Positions 19,832-31,437 are shown, numbered from the stretch's first letter. The stretch: DNA of 41,748 nt from Diplocarpon mali (GCA_024741835.1 JAENRP010000368.1:1-41748), one strand, 5' to 3'. The notes: generated from the sequence alone by a model not told the origin. Numbers and translations are program-made.

Positions 19832-21245
19832 CTTATAACCTTTAATCTTATACCACTTAAAAGAAGTAAAAGGTTAACTATACTTCTACTACTAGGCCTT
19901 ACTACTACTAGTTTTACAGGCCTTACTATTAACCTTAGTCCTAGAGATAGTCCTTCTCTTAAGCCTACTTAGGAAGCTATCTCCTTTAGTATAGATTCTA
20001 CTCTTAAGCCTAGCCTATAAGTGAATTCTCGAAATACCCTATTACTATCGATTAAGGTTAAAGAAGAAGACGCATTCTCTTTAATAACGTCTACTCTTAT
20101 TATATCAGCCCCTCTCTTTTCAGCTACTTAATAGGTAGAAATAGCAAACCTTATCAGTGCTATTATAGCCGCTGCTCTTTAAAATAATACTACTATTCCC
20201 TCTTTCTTAAGCGCTAGCCTTTAAAACGCTTAATCCTTTATAGCCGACTTACTACCTCCCTTAGACTATTACCTTTTGATCATTTGACCTTTATTCCTAG
20301 CCGTTAACCTCTATTAGATTAAGTACCTTTAAACCTATTTTAATAACTATTAAGGCGAAATCACTTATAATACTTAAAAGATAGCTATAAAGGTATTTAT
20401 TTAAAAGTACTTAAGCAACTTCACTTTAAAAGAGGATTAAATTATTACTTACTTTAAGTATATAATAAGTAAAGCTTAAAACTTAATCCTATAATATATA
20501 GATCCTATCTTTACTAATAAGTTTATATGCGCTACTAATATCCTTAAGGTTTTAAATTAAAGGTTCTTTAATTATAACTATATTTAATCTATTAAGCTTA
20601 AATATAGTAGGCTAATTATAAGTTTAATATTATATAATAAGTTCTAATCTAAATTCGTTATCCTTGCTATAGTTAGTAAGATCGATTAGACTCGCTAGTT
20701 TAATAATATCTATAAAAAGGTCTCCTTAGCCTTAAAGAACAACCTTTAAATAGAGAAGTATAAAATGAATAATAATTATACTACTTTAGACGAGTTCTTA
20801 ACTATTGCGGACCGCGAGGCCTGTGATATTGAGTAAGAAGAGGCCTATAACGCTTAATAAGCCGCCTTTGCCGTCGTATTCTCCCCTTTATAAAACCGCA
20901 TCCTTAGTATATTAAAAAGGGAGTCTTAAAGACCTATAGTTATAGCTACCTCTTTAGCTCCTTACACTTATTCCCCTTTGCTTACGGCCTATTAAGAAAG
21001 GTCTACTAGCTTAAAGCCGTTGTCTAATCTCTACTATAACTATAGAGCCTTTAATTATTATATAATAGACTGCCTTAAGCTAAAGAAGTAAAGCAAGTTT
21101 ATAATAGCTAAAGTTAAGATAGAAAACAACCTACTATTAAGAAACTGCTAAGCTATAGTAAAGACTCCTACTATAGTATAAGTTATAATTTATAGAAAGA
21201 CTTGGATTTTGATTCCTACCTATTAATAGGCGGCTGCCAATTCTT
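19832..21245 (+). pseudogene. Gag of gypsy element G
   Basis: One frame with TAA/TAG stops reads as a gypsy gag. It begins with a Ser/Thr/Leu-rich N-terminal segment (one palindromic module at 20000-20022 reads S-T-L-K-P-S-L-Q-V-N-S). A capsid-like helical region follows at about 20240-20800, then an acidic Glu/Ala-rich patch. A zinc knuckle lies at 21032-21073: Y-Y-N-Y-R-A-F-N-Y-Y-I-I-D-C, where C-x2-C-x4-H-x4-C is expected and the last Cys survives. The frame is already open at 19832 where it meets the F LTR, so the N-terminus is missing. Confidence 0.75.
20000..20022 (+). repeat. Palindromic coding module in G gag
   Basis: Single copy, ACTCTTAAGCC + TAGCCTATAAGT, in the gag frame (T-L-K-P-S-L-Q-V after RIP, where Q is now a stop). 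Confidence 0.85.
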
Positions 21246-21789
21246 AGTTCTTATAGAATTAGTATAAAATAGATCATTTATTAAAATAGTTACTTATATT
21301 AATAATAGAGCTAATATTTTCAGTATTATTAAAATATCTTTAATATACTAGCTCTTTTAAAGACTTAAGGTGAAATTTATTAAACTGCCTAAACTAATTA
21401 CCCTTATTAGCTATAATAGCCTTAAAGGAGAAACCATTGAATTTACTATCTTACTGACCTTAATAATCAATAGGCGACGAATAAACTTCCCTTTTCTAAT
21501 TATAAGCTTAAGAGTAATCGATATCTTGATTAATAAGAAGTTCCTAAAGTACTATAACCTTAAATAGTCCTATAGAAAGGGAAAGAATAGTATCTCTTAG
21601 CTTAAGGATATGCCTATTATCTCCTACTTTAATTAATATATATTAATTGATCTCTTATAATTAATAAAACCCTTAATAGCTTAATAAGACGTCGATCGTT
21701 AAGTAGCTATAATAGACGCTAAGGATAAAGACCTAAGAATGGCCTAAGCCTAGCTCTTTATACTAATAGGTAATAACGCTTTAAATTCC

Positions 21790-21857
21790 ACTCTTAAGCC
21801 TGGCTTACGAATGGCTTTAGCGAAATTGGATTCTACTCCTAAGCCTAGCCTACAAGT
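21790..21857 (+). repeat. Two palindromic coding modules in the G protease-RT linker
   Basis: Copies at 21790-21812 and 21835-21857, period 45 bp, in the protease/RT frame. They read S-T-L-K-P-G-L-R-M-A and S-T-P-K-P-S-L-Q-V-A. Confidence 0.9.
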
Positions 21858-23720
21858 AGCCTCTTATAGACCTAAGGATAGCAGTTTCTTTAAAGACTTG
21901 AAAAGAGATTTAAACTATATAAAAAAGGCTTTATTAAAAGTATTAGACCCTTTGACCCTTCTTTTAATAAAAAGGAATGCTCTTTGAAAAATAGCTTATT
22001 AAATCAGCTTAATTTTAGCCTTAGTAATTAGCGCCTTCTACTACTACTTTATAATTAAGGTAAGACGAGCTATATAAACTTGAGAACCGGCGCTTAAAGA
22101 GTTCATATTTATAAGCTCTATTTATAATCTAGACTAAGAAATCAACTATTAAAAATTAGATAGTTAAGCTGAAATTATCTCCCTTAGCCTTAGCTTAGCG
22201 CTATAAGCTAAGTATAAGAGTAATAATAAGCTAATCGATTAAAAGCTCCCTCCTTAGTATACTAAATTCAAGAACGTCTTTAATTGCAAGGCCTTAGATT
22301 AGCTGCTAGAAACCAGGCTAAGGGTAGATTATAAAATCAAGCTAATAAGTGAGAATAACTTAATAATCGAATCCCTTTGCCGCCTTACTAATAAATAGCT
22401 TTTAAAGGTTAAGAGCTATATTCTTAAAAACTTATATAAAGGATTTATTAAAGCTTTAAGTTCCCCTTAAGCAGTCCTAATCCTCTTTATTAGAAAAGCT
22501 AATAGCTCCTTATATCTATATATCAATTATTAGAAACTAAACGCTTTAATAAAGAAAGACCCCTACCCGATTCCTTTTATTAATAAAATAATAGTATATA
22601 TATTAAAAGCTTATATCTTTATAAAATCGATATATAATAAGCCTTCTACTATATCTGTATATTAGCTAACGCTAAGGACCTAACTACCTTTTATATGCAT
22701 TATAAGACCTATAAATATAAGGTTTTACCATTCGGACTAATAAATAGGCCCGCTACCTTTTAAAGGTTTATTAATAATATTCTCCTTAAGCACTTTGACG
22801 ATTTCTACTCTATTTATTTAAATGATATTCTAATCTATTTAGAAAACTCCTTTTATTATAAGATCTATATTAAAAAGATCTTAGGAATCCTCTAACTCTA
22901 TAGCCTTTAAGTAGATATTAAGAAAAGCGAGTTTAAGATTATTAAGACTAAGTTCCTAAGGTTTATTATTAGAGTTTATAGAATTAAGGTAAACTTTAAT
23001 AAGATCTTAGTCATTTAAGAGTAGAAATATGCTAAGAACGTACGTAGTATATAAAGCTTCCTAAGGTTTTATAACTTCTATTAAAGGTTTATTTAAGGCT
23101 ATAGTTATATCTGCCGACCTTTAATAGCTCTTATAAGGAACGTTCCTTTTAATTTTAATAACACTTATAAAGAAGCTTAGGAAGCTTTGCGCTTAAGCCT
23201 TTAAATAATTCTAATTTTATACTACTATTACCTTTAGAAGTAGATAAGGCTTAAGACTAACGCCTTTAATAGTATAGTCGCCAGCGTACTCTCCTAACTC
23301 TAGGAAGACAATGACTACTACTTAATTAGGTACTTCTTAAAGACTATAATAGACGCTAAGCTAAATTACCCTATTTATAATAAGGAGCTTTTAGCGATTT
23401 TTAAATTATTCTACTAGTATAAGGCAGAGCTACTTAAGACTTAGAAAATAATATACGTATATATAGATCATAAGGCCCTTAAGTACTTTATAACAACTAA
23501 GGACTTAATAGCTTAGCAGGCTTGCTAAGCTAAGTTCTTTACTAACTTCAACTTCCTTATTATATACTAAATAGGTATAATAAATACGCTAGCTAATATA
23601 ATTTTATATTAAGACTAAGAGCTGACCCCTTTTAAGGCTAGGAAACGAGCTTTACGCTATTAGCAGCTCTTACCTAATAATAAGCTCTTTATAGAAGTAC
23701 TTGCTACTAAAGGCGTTTCT

Positions 23721-23833
23721 ACTCCTAGGCCTGGCCTATAAATAGCATTTGCGAAATCGAATTCCACTCTTAGGCCTAGCTTATAAGTAGCTTTAGCGTA
23801 GATAAATTTCACTCCTAGGCCTAGCCTATAAGT
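23721..23833 (+). repeat. Three palindromic coding modules in the G RNase H-integrase linker
   Basis: Copies at 23721, 23766 and 23811 (each 23 bp), periods exactly 45 bp, in the RNase H frame: S-T-P-R-P-G-L-Q-I-A, S-T-L-R-P-S-L-Q-V-A, F-T-P-R-P-S-L-Q-V-A, where Q codons are now TAA. Spacers share an ATTTGCGAAAT-like core. Confidence 0.92.
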
Positions 23834-24175
23834 AGCGATTATGCCAATCGCGCTAATAGAAGCACCTGCTGACCTAACGTCTAAGGTCGAGTATAACGTA
23901 GTAAGCTATTATACTATCGATAAGGTTATTTAAGCTAATAAGAACTCCTTTAAGCTATAGAAGTTCTGAAATAAGACGTAGAACTATAGCTTTAACTATA
24001 AAATCAGCTAAGGCAAATTCTTCTTTTAAAGTAGACTTATTATACTATTATAACCTCCTAAACTATAAATAGCCTTGATTTATTATATATATAAGTAACC
24101 TTACGTTGTATACGCTAGAATTGGGAAAACAAGGCTTTTAATAAGAAGAAAATACTATTAGAAAAGCCTTAGTAG

Positions 24176-24370
24176 TATTAAGATGGGTGATACAGCTATT
24201 ACTCCGATGTATTATCATATGACCCTACTGCTTAGTTAGTAGGATATTGATACGTATATAGCTATAGGGAAGAAAGGGGTAACTTTCCTTTCTTAACTCT
24301 TACTAATATATCGACTATTGACCTTTAGAAGTTTCCCTTACCTATTGCGCCGACTTACTTAAGCTTAATA
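24176..24370 (+). repeat. 5' LTR of E2
   Basis: 195 bp, TATTAAGATGGG to AAGCTTAATA (RIP forms of TG...CA). Identical length to the other three E LTRs. Confidence 0.95.
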
Positions 24371-24381
24371 GATTATAAGCC
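24371..24381 (+). promoter_or_regulatory. Primer-binding site of E2
   Basis: GATTATAAGCC abuts the LTR. E1 has GGTTATAAGCC, complementary, with one RIP change allowed for, to GGCTCATAACC of the initiator Met tRNA anticodon arm. Confidence 0.7.
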
Positions 24382-24490
24382 TTAGCTAGACTAATAATAG
24401 ATTATTAACTTCCCTTAGAAAGCACTTGCGCTATAACTATTAATAGGAAGTTGAATAAGACTTATAGTAAGAGGCGAGCAATCGGCGAAT

Positions 24491-24621
24491 AGGAGGTATG
24501 ATTCCCTATTTAGCCAACTTATATTATAAGAGGTGTGATTCCTTGCTTTATAACCCCTTTAGTACTATAAAAGGTATAATTTCTTACTTTACTATATTTC
24601 GTAGGAGGTATGATTCCTTGC
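24491..24621 (+). repeat. Leader repeat of E2, four copies of an AGGAGGTATGATTCC-like motif
   Basis: Copies begin near 24491, 24529, 24570 and 24603, spaced 33-41 bp, in the untranslated leader before gag. The same four-copy array is present inverted in E1 (30986-31117). Role unknown; it could be a packaging or dimerisation signal or a transcription-factor array. Confidence 0.7.
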
Positions 24622-24769
24622 GTTATAGCCTAAAAACCCTTTTCGAAAAGAGGACTTCCTTCCTATTTAATACTTCTATAATACCTGCTATTTAATCATT
24701 TCGACTTTTCAATAGGAGGAGTGCCTTTAACTATTTAATTTATTTGATTTTAATACAATTCTATTTAAA

Positions 24770-25242
24770 ACGGTAATAGCTTCCGATTCTAATTGAAATA
24801 CCAGACATAAAGACCTCCAACTCTTTCGAAAGAATTAGTAATAATAGTTCGACGATTTAGAGCTTTACTTTAAGAGCAAAGGCATTGAAATAGCAATTTA
24901 AAAGACACTTATTAAATATATAAGAATAGCCTTCTATACTCCCTCTACCGATTTATCTACTTCTACTTTAATAGCTAATATAACTGCTAAGGATTTGCTA
25001 GATATATTAAATAAGCTTAGCCTAAGAGCTTTAGTAGATAATAACCGAGAATCCTAAAGGCAGATTTTAAATATAGAAAAGGAGAAGGAGTATAGGCTAG
25101 CCTTAGCTAAATGCAAACTTAAGATTAATAGAGGTTTAAGTGATAAAGACCGAGATTTTATTTGAGTTTATAATAATATAAAGATAAGATAGGATACTTT
25201 AAAAGTAAAATACTCTTAGACAACTGCCCTTAATACCTAATA
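24770..25242 (+). pseudogene. Gag N-terminal part of E2
   Basis: The plus-strand frame reads as copia gag. It has an N-terminal Ser/Asp-rich segment, a stretch with F-D-D-L-E-L-Y-F-K-S-K-G-I-E around 24860-24895, and a Lys/Glu-rich helical region. The frame is cut by E1 at 25243 and resumes at 31438. Exact start unknown: the aligned E1 text has ATA where a Met is likely. Duplication TAATA lies at 25238-25242. Confidence 0.75.
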
Positions 25243-25437
25243 TATTGAGCTTAAGTAAGTCGGCGCAGTAGGTAAAGGAGGCTTTTAAAGGTCGATAGTT
25301 GATATATTAGTAAGAGTTAAGGAAGGAAGGTTACCCCTTTCTTCCCTATAGCTATATACGTATTAATATCCTACTAACTAAGTAGTAGGGTTATATAATA
25401 ATACATTAGAGTAATAGCTATATTACCTATCTTAATA
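25243..25437 (-). repeat. 3' LTR of E1
   Basis: 195 bp, TATTGAGCTTAAG on the plus strand to ATCTTAATA. Confidence 0.95.
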
Positions 25438-25575
25438 CCCTTACTTAGACCTTACTCCGATTAACCTATAGTTAGGAAAATAATAACTATCCTTTTGCGC
25501 TAATCCAATTCTTAAGTATCTCTTTAAATTAAAAACAATTAATTAATAGCAACTTCTATTAAAATCATTAATCCT

Positions 25576-25723
25576 ACTTATAGGGTAGGACTAGGAGTTA
25601 AATTTCCAAAAGAGTTCCTTTATAAGACTATATGACTTGACTCGCGGTCTAGGATAAGGAGTCGTTTTAAAAACTTTCCTTTATAAGACCTTATGACTTA
25701 ACTCGTAGGGCAGGCCTAGGAGT
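25576..25723 (-). repeat. Three palindromic modules downstream of E1 pol
   Basis: Copies at 25576, 25640 and 25701 have periods of 64 and 61 bp, not multiples of three, so they cannot keep one frame. They lie between RNase H and the 3' LTR. The spacers contain CTTTATAAGACTATATGACTT-like text (CTTTATAAGAC + TATATGACTT), also repeated. The middle copy, ACTCGCGGTCT + AGGATAAGGAGT, retains CpG. Confidence 0.88.
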
Positions 25724-25734
25724 TATCCTTAAGC

Positions 25735-27650
25735 CTGCTAAGCCCCTACTATCTTCTACAACCTTAGTATATCTTTAAATGCTTCGAACTTTGCAACTAT
25801 CTTTAGTAGCTTTATAAATCCATCTGCTACTATTTAATCAATTAGGATATAAGTAATTGATAACTTATTCTTTATAATAAGGTTATAGATAAAGTAGTAG
25901 GTAATATTAATATATTTCGATCGCTTATATAAGTATGGATTCTTTATAAGTGCAATTGCCCTTATATTATCTACTTAAAGATTAATATAGTTCTTATCTT
26001 ATCTAATATACTTAGCGAAACCTATATCTTTTAGAACTTAAGCGATTTATAATCCTTATTTGCAATTTAATAATATTAATATATATTCGGCTTTAATACT
26101 TACAATAGCTACTGATTTCTACTTCTTACTTCTTTATAATATAGGTCTACTATATAGTACTGCTACGCTTTTAGATATACTTTTCCGACCTTTTATATTT
26201 GCCTAATCGGAATCGGTATATACCTTAAGCTTTGCACTTATATATTTTATTAGTTTATATCTTACCTTCTATATGATTATCGATCGAAGGTACCTTTTAA
26301 GTCGCTTGACTGCATTTTTATATTAAATTGTCAGATCCTTTAGGTTCTGATTAAGTTGCCTAATAATAAAGGCGATATCTAGTCTTATATATACTATAGT
26401 ATATATAATTGCTCTAATATCCTATTAGTACTTCTTTAGATTTCCTCTTTACTTATTTTTATTAATAGGCTTTAACTTATTATACTTTCCTTCGATTGGA
26501 GTACGCTTTAGCTTAAAGTTAGGAATATAAGCGGAGAGTCCTATTTAGTCTAGGATCTTCTTAATATACTATTTTTAATCTAACTAAAGTTCTTAAGTAG
26601 AGCGGTTCTTTATAATGCAAATGCTAAGGATCTTATAAATTCCCTTTAGATCCTTAGTATTAAAACGTTTCCGAATTATTATAAAGAACTAATCCAATTA
26701 AGTAGTTGTTTTTACAGCTATAGTAATATCGTTAATATATAATAGCAACTTAATTCTACGCTTAGTATAGGTAAATAGATAAGGGTTAGCTAAGCTTTGA
26801 ACGAATCCTATTTCCATTAGAGCAGAGCTATATAAGAGGTTCTAATCATAGGCTGATTATTTAAGCTTATAAATACTGCAGAGTATATAGAGAGAGTGGC
26901 TAGCGCGTATAGGAATACTATTAGGTTAAGAGAGAAAAATCCGTTCTTTTATAGTCGCTTTGGTAAATGCGTTTTTAATATTATACTATTTATATTTAAG
27001 GTCCTTAGCGGCTACTATTACTATAAATATACAAAGGGTATTTATGCAAACTATTAGCGCAAACGTATTAAAGTAGTCTTCTCTATACTATTAAGAGAAG
27101 CCCCTAGCTATAAGCCTTGCCTTATAATATTCTAAAGTCCTATTTGCATATATTTTAATTATAAAGACCTACTTTATTAAAACTAGGTTCATATCCTTTA
27201 GCGTTAGTTCCTCTATTTATATACTATTTGCAATAAGAGAACTTATCTCCTTTTAGATTGCCTTATTCTATACTGCTCTATTCTTTAGATTATTAATAGC
27301 TTTATTATACATCTTTAGAAGAGAGATTTTCATTATCCTCTTAGCGGCTAGGAACGTATTATCTTTATTAAAGCTCTATTAAAGTTTAAGCTTATAGATC
27401 TTATACGCTATTATAGCCTAGATACGCTTAGACTCTTATTCGTCTAAGGTGTCTTCTAGTTCTAGGTCTCTATTTCTCTTTAAAGACGTAGGTTCAGCTA
27501 TAGATTCCGTAGGCTTATTATTTAAGGAACCGCTTTCTAGTAGTAAAGGCTTATTATTACTTATACCTATTTTAGGAATATCCTTTACTATAAGTGCTTT
27601 AATTAAAGGGATGATAATATCAAAGTTGTTCTATACTTTAGGCAGTTCGT
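25735..27650 (-). pseudogene. RT and RNase H of E1
   Basis: Minus-strand copia RT with the active-site box at 26728-26739 reading Y-I-N-D (first Asp lost), and RNase H at about 25800-26200 including the N-P-Y-L-Y-K-R-S-K-Y motif. Close homologue of 34440-36310 in E2, where the motifs are easier to read. The upstream 250 bp (to about 27650) is the variable integrase-RT linker. Pol ends near 25740. Confidence 0.85.
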
Positions 27651-28834
27651 AGATAATAGGAATAGTCTATTCGGCCTTTAAGCGACTAGTAGGTTATTAA
27701 TCAGCAGGTGCGCTTAATATACCTAAGCTTAAAGAGAGGGGTTATTAGTTCGGCTTAATAGTATTACTATTAAGTAGTATACCTTGCGAATCTCTAGGTA
27801 TATAAAGCTTTAAAGATAACTCCCTCTTATTTCGAGATTTATTAAACTCAACTATTAAGGATATGATTACTTGCCTTAGGTCTAGCGCATATACTATTTA
27901 TTACTTTATTATTTATTTAATATACTTAATAAATATATACTCTTTACCTTAGTCTATTAGCTTCTTGCTCTTTATACCCGCGGGCTAGGACTTTAGGCTA
28001 ATATAGGAGTAGTAGACGCTTTTAAAGATATAGATATAGTTTAAGCTTAGTTTCTATTTAAAATATGCCTTATATAGTAATATTTAAGTGCTATTAACTA
28101 TTAGTCTACTACCTATTCTATTTTATAAGTATGCGTTTGCCTTAACCGCAAGGTCTTAGAATTCCAATAGTAAGTTAGCATCTTATAATAGAGCGCGATA
28201 GTCAATCTTTACTTATTAAATGCTTCGCTTAGCAATACTATTCTAATAGGAACCTTTATATATTATAGTTAGTTTATAATAAACTCCTTATTATACCTAT
28301 TTATTAAGCTTTGCCTTAATCTCTAATGCGTTATTAGACCTAATAGCTATTAGCTTTAATTAAGTTTAGCATTCCTCTATTACTTTCTAAGTTTCTAGCT
28401 TTTCTATAAGCTTAGATTTAGTCTTAGTATAAATAGTCTATATTTATTAAATGGAGTTATCTACTATTTAAGAAAACTAATTATTTCTTTTAATTAAGGT
28501 TATAAATAGTCTAATAGTATTAATAGATATTAGCGCTAGTATCGAATCTTTTTATAAACTAAGCTTAATTTGCGTTTGATTTTAAAGTTTTATTAGCTTG
28601 CAAATTCGATATATTAAGCGATCCTTTAGTACTTAGATCTTCCATTTTAGGATCAAGACCTTATATAGGCCTTTTAATTTCTCTAGCCTTAGATATATAA
28701 ATCTTTTATATATTAGCTAATACTTTAATAGGCTTTCGGCTTTTAATAGCTTTAGTAGCCTATTATTAGTTGATGCTTTATTATTAATAGCTAAAAAGGA
28801 CTAGTAATAGCAGTTTAAGGTTTTGCCATTTTCT
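27651..28834 (-). pseudogene. Integrase of E1
   Basis: Homologous to 32962-34150 of E2: zinc-binding pre-integrase region near 28700 (sense text R-F-A-H-L-x-L-E-K-L), core, and the N-G-I-A-E-R motif near 28250. Stops are RIP-type only. Confidence 0.8.
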
Positions 28835-29304
28835 AATTATAAGCCTAGCTTAAGAGTTGTTTTTAATAAAACTATAAGATCCACTTATAGTCTTAGCTTA
28901 AGAGTCGATTTTCTGGAAATAGCAAGATCTACTTACAATCCTGGCTTAAGAGTCGTCTCTAATGAATTTGCAAATTTTACTTACAGTCTTAGCCTAAGAG
29001 TTATTTCTGCGAATTTCACTTGCGATCTTAGCTTAAGAGTTATTATTAGCGAATTTGCAGAATCTACTTATAATCTTAGCCTAAGAGTCATTTCTATTAA
29101 ATTCACTTATGATCTTAGCTTAAGAGTCGTCTTTAAGGATACTTTACAATCTACCTATAGTCCTAGCTTAGGAGTTATTTTCGCAAATTTCACTTATGAT
29201 CCTAGCTTAAAAGTCTATCTATTCTCTTTATCCTTACTTAATTATATTAAGGCAAAGAGTGTACTTTCCTTAAAGGAATTTACTTATAAGTCTGGCCTAA
29301 GAGT
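28835..29304 (-). repeat. Array of 10 palindromic coding modules in E1
   Basis: Ten copies lie in the protease-integrase linker, same layout as in E2. On the antisense strand the same DNA gives a 171-codon open frame of Y-S-P-S-L-R-V-type repeats; this also appears in E0 and E2 and is a by-product of the palindrome. Confidence 0.92.
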
Positions 29305-30840
29305 CAATTTCTATAATATTACCTTTAAGATAATATAAAGTTTATCTTTGATTTTAGCTTTAAAAATCACTTTATAGTTATTATTTATAAACTATATAAA
29401 TTGATTATTAAAAACTCTTATATAATTCAACTTTATATAGATCTTATAGTTAAATAAAAGATTAATATTTAAGCTAGGTATAAAGAGAATATTTTATAAA
29501 AGGAAAGAAACGCTAGCGATATTTATCTTTACTATACTTATTAAGTCTGTATATAACCTTTTACTATTAACCTTAATAAAGCGCCTTTTTATTTTAATAA
29601 GCGGGCCTTTAAATAAGTAGGGTTTGTCAGTTATATATGCTATATAATTAGTATTATTATACTAATCGGATTTAAGGATCTTACAAAGATCGGCTTTTAA
29701 AATGTAAGTATCCTTATTATAATTATTATTTAAATTATCAAAAGTGGATTTAAGTTTAAATAACCTATTATTATTATTAAAGGTATTTGCTAAAGTTTTA
29801 ATTAAATAGCCTTTTCCTTTTCCTTTGCCTTTCTTTAATAGTTGCAGCCTTTAATAGGATAAAGGCAGTTTGCTTTTTAACTTCTGCTTTAATTGCTTCT
29901 TAATATTAAAGCTAGCGACTATATCGATCAGTTGCCTTTTAACTTTATAATTAGTAATATTATAAGTACTATTATAAAAGTAGCATCCCTAATAAGCTTA
30001 AGGGCTTGTTTTGCGCTCCTTCCTCTTCTTAGGCTTATTATTGCCTTATAACGCGGCATTTGCCGATTTAGAGCATCCTTTAAGGTCTTGCTTAATAGTT
30101 CGAAGGAGGTCGATCTTCTTATAAATCTTAAGGTTAGGTTAGATAAGAAGAGATTGTTTTATAATAGTAAACTTAGGAGGAAGGCTATTAAGTAGGAAAC
30201 TAAAAAGCTAAGTTTTCCTAAAAGTCATAGCTATCCTAAGATCTGCGGCTCTTACTCTCCTTCTTACTTTATATAGTATAGACTAGGCAAAGTCTATATT
30301 TATATTTATATCCTTGCTATCTTTATCTTTTCTATACTAAAATAAAGTGATCTACTATAATAGATACTAAGTATTAAAGGCAATTGTTTAAAAGTATTTT
30401 ACTTTTAAAGTATCCTATCTTATCTTTATATTATTATAAACTTAAATAAAATCTTAGTCTTTATCGCTTAAACCTTTATTAATCTTAAGTTTACATTTAG
30501 CTAAGGCTAGCTTATACTCCTTCTCCTTTTCTATATTCAAAATCTGCCTTTAGAATTCTTAGTTATTATCTATTAAAGCTCCTAAGCTAAGCTTATTTAA
30601 TATATTTAGCAAATCCTTAACAGTTATATTAGCTATTAAAGTAGAAGTAAATGAATCAGTAAAGGGAATATAAGGGGCTATTCTTACGTATTTAACAAAT
30701 GTCTTTTGAATTGCTATTTCGATGCCTTTACTCTTAAAGTAAAGCTCTAAATCGTCGAACTATCGTTGCTAGTTCTTTTAAGAGAGTTAAAGGTCTTTAA
30801 GTCTAGTATTTCGATCGGAATCGGAAGCTATTACTATTTC
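29305..30840 (-). pseudogene. Gag and protease of E1
   Basis: On the minus strand, gag starts near 30840 and includes the F-D-D-L-E-L-Y-F-K-S-K-G-I-E stretch, then a long Lys/Glu-rich part, a Cys/His knuckle near 29980 (C-Y-F-Y-N-S-T-Y-N-I-T-N-Y) and a Lys/Gly-rich spacer. The aspartyl protease follows at about 29350-29680, ending F-K-A-K-I-K-D-x-L-Y-I-I, a standard copia protease end. Many TAA/TAG stops. Confidence 0.8.
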
Positions 30841-30985
30841 GAATAGAATTGCGTTTAAAATCAAATAAATTAAATAGTTAAAGGCACTCCTCCTATCGAA
30901 AAGTTAAAATGATTAAATAGCAGGTGTTATAGAAGTATTAAATAGGGAGGAAGTCCTCTTATCGAAAAGGGTTTTTAAGCTATAA

Positions 30986-31117
30986 CGCAAGGAATCATAC
31001 CTCTTATAAAACACAGTAAAGCAAGGAATTATACCTCTTGCAGTACGAAAGGGGTTATAGAGCAAGGAATTATACCTCTTATAATATAGGTTGGCTGAAT
31101 AAGGAATTATACCTCCT
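30986..31117 (-). repeat. Leader repeat of E1, four copies
   Basis: GCAAGGAATTATACCTC-like units (plus-strand text) at about 30986, 31021, 31062 and 31100. Inverted equivalent of the E2 leader repeat at 24491-24621. Confidence 0.7.
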
Positions 31118-31226
31118 ATTCGCCGATTGCTCGCCTCTTACTATAAGTCTTATTCAACTTCCTATTAATAGTTACAGCGCAAGTACTTTTTAAAGGAAGT
31201 TAATAATCTATTATCGGTCTATCTAA

Positions 31227-31237
31227 GGCTTATAACC
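31227..31237 (-). promoter_or_regulatory. Primer-binding site of E1
   Basis: The sense strand reads GGTTATAAGCC directly after the 5' LTR, matching the C1 and miniature-element sites. Confidence 0.7.
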
Positions 31238-31432
31238 TATTAAGCTTAAGTAAGTCGGCGCAATAGGTAAAGGAGGCTTCTAAAGGTCGATGGTCGATAT
31301 ATTAGTAAGAGTTAAGGAAAGAAGGTTACCCCTTTCTTCCCTATAGCTATATACGTATCAATATCCTACTGACTAAGCAGTAGGGTCATATGATAATACA
31401 TTAGAGTGATAGCTATATTACCCATCTTAATA
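31238..31432 (-). repeat. 5' LTR of E1
   Basis: 195 bp, same ends as the 3' LTR. Compared with it, this copy keeps more CpA and TpG sites (for example CTGACTAAGCAGTAGGGTCATATG). Confidence 0.95.
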
Positions 31433-31437
31433 TAATA

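Larger units (their letters stand above)
21246..24170 (+). pseudogene. Pol of gypsy element G, part 1 (protease, RT, RNase H, integrase zinc domain)
   Basis: The protease spans about 21250-21590, with catalytic D-x-G-A at 21301 reading N-N-R-A and later R-V-I-D-I-L-I-N-K-K-F-L. A linker with two modules (21790-21857) follows. RT starts near 22240 (P-P-Q-Y, F-K-N-V-F) and has K-G-F-I-K-A-S-S-S-P, F-I-R-K-A and Y-I-N-Y-Q-K-L-N-A-L. Around 22640-22700 the frame shifts by one base. It then continues L-P-F-G-L and the YxDD box at 22815-22826 reading Y-L-N-D. RNase H covers about 23150-23560 (D-H-K-A-L-K-Y-F). A linker with three modules (23721-23833) leads to the integrase zinc region, ending G-K-T-R-L-L-I-R-R-K-Y-Y at 24170. 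Dead by stops, active-site change and frameshift. Confidence 0.85.
19831..24175 (+). mobile_element. G, Ty3/gypsy chromovirus, left part (truncated 5' end)
   Basis: Plus-strand gag, protease, RT, RNase H and integrase N-terminus run continuously up to the E2 insertion at 24176 and resume at 36818. The domain order RT-RNase H-integrase is that of Ty3/gypsy. The 5' LTR, primer site and gag start are absent: the sequence begins inside gag at the F LTR. Target duplication of E2 in G is AGTAG (24171-24175 and 36813-36817). Six palindromic modules lie in three linkers. Confidence 0.9.
25243..31432 (-). mobile_element. E1, full-length Ty1/copia element nested in E2, 6190 bp
   Basis: Both LTRs are 195 bp (25243-25437 and 31238-31432) and the 5-bp duplication TAATA (25238-25242, 31433-31437) interrupts E2 gag. 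E1 is the reference copy of its family in this window: no internal insertion. It lies in the opposite orientation to its host E2, so the two make a large inverted repeat. The domain order on the minus strand is gag, protease, module array, integrase, RT, RNase H. Inactive by RIP. Confidence 0.96.

Noticed and set aside
21370..21567. Independent 65-codon gene
   Set aside because: It is the C-terminal half of the G protease frame between two RIP stops, not a gene.
28823..29338. 171-codon open frame with Y-S-P-S-L-R-V-type repeats, also at 12300-12728 and 32458-32973
   Set aside because: It is antisense to E pol over the module array. It stays open because RIP converts Gln codons to stops only on the sense frame; the sense frame joins protease and integrase.
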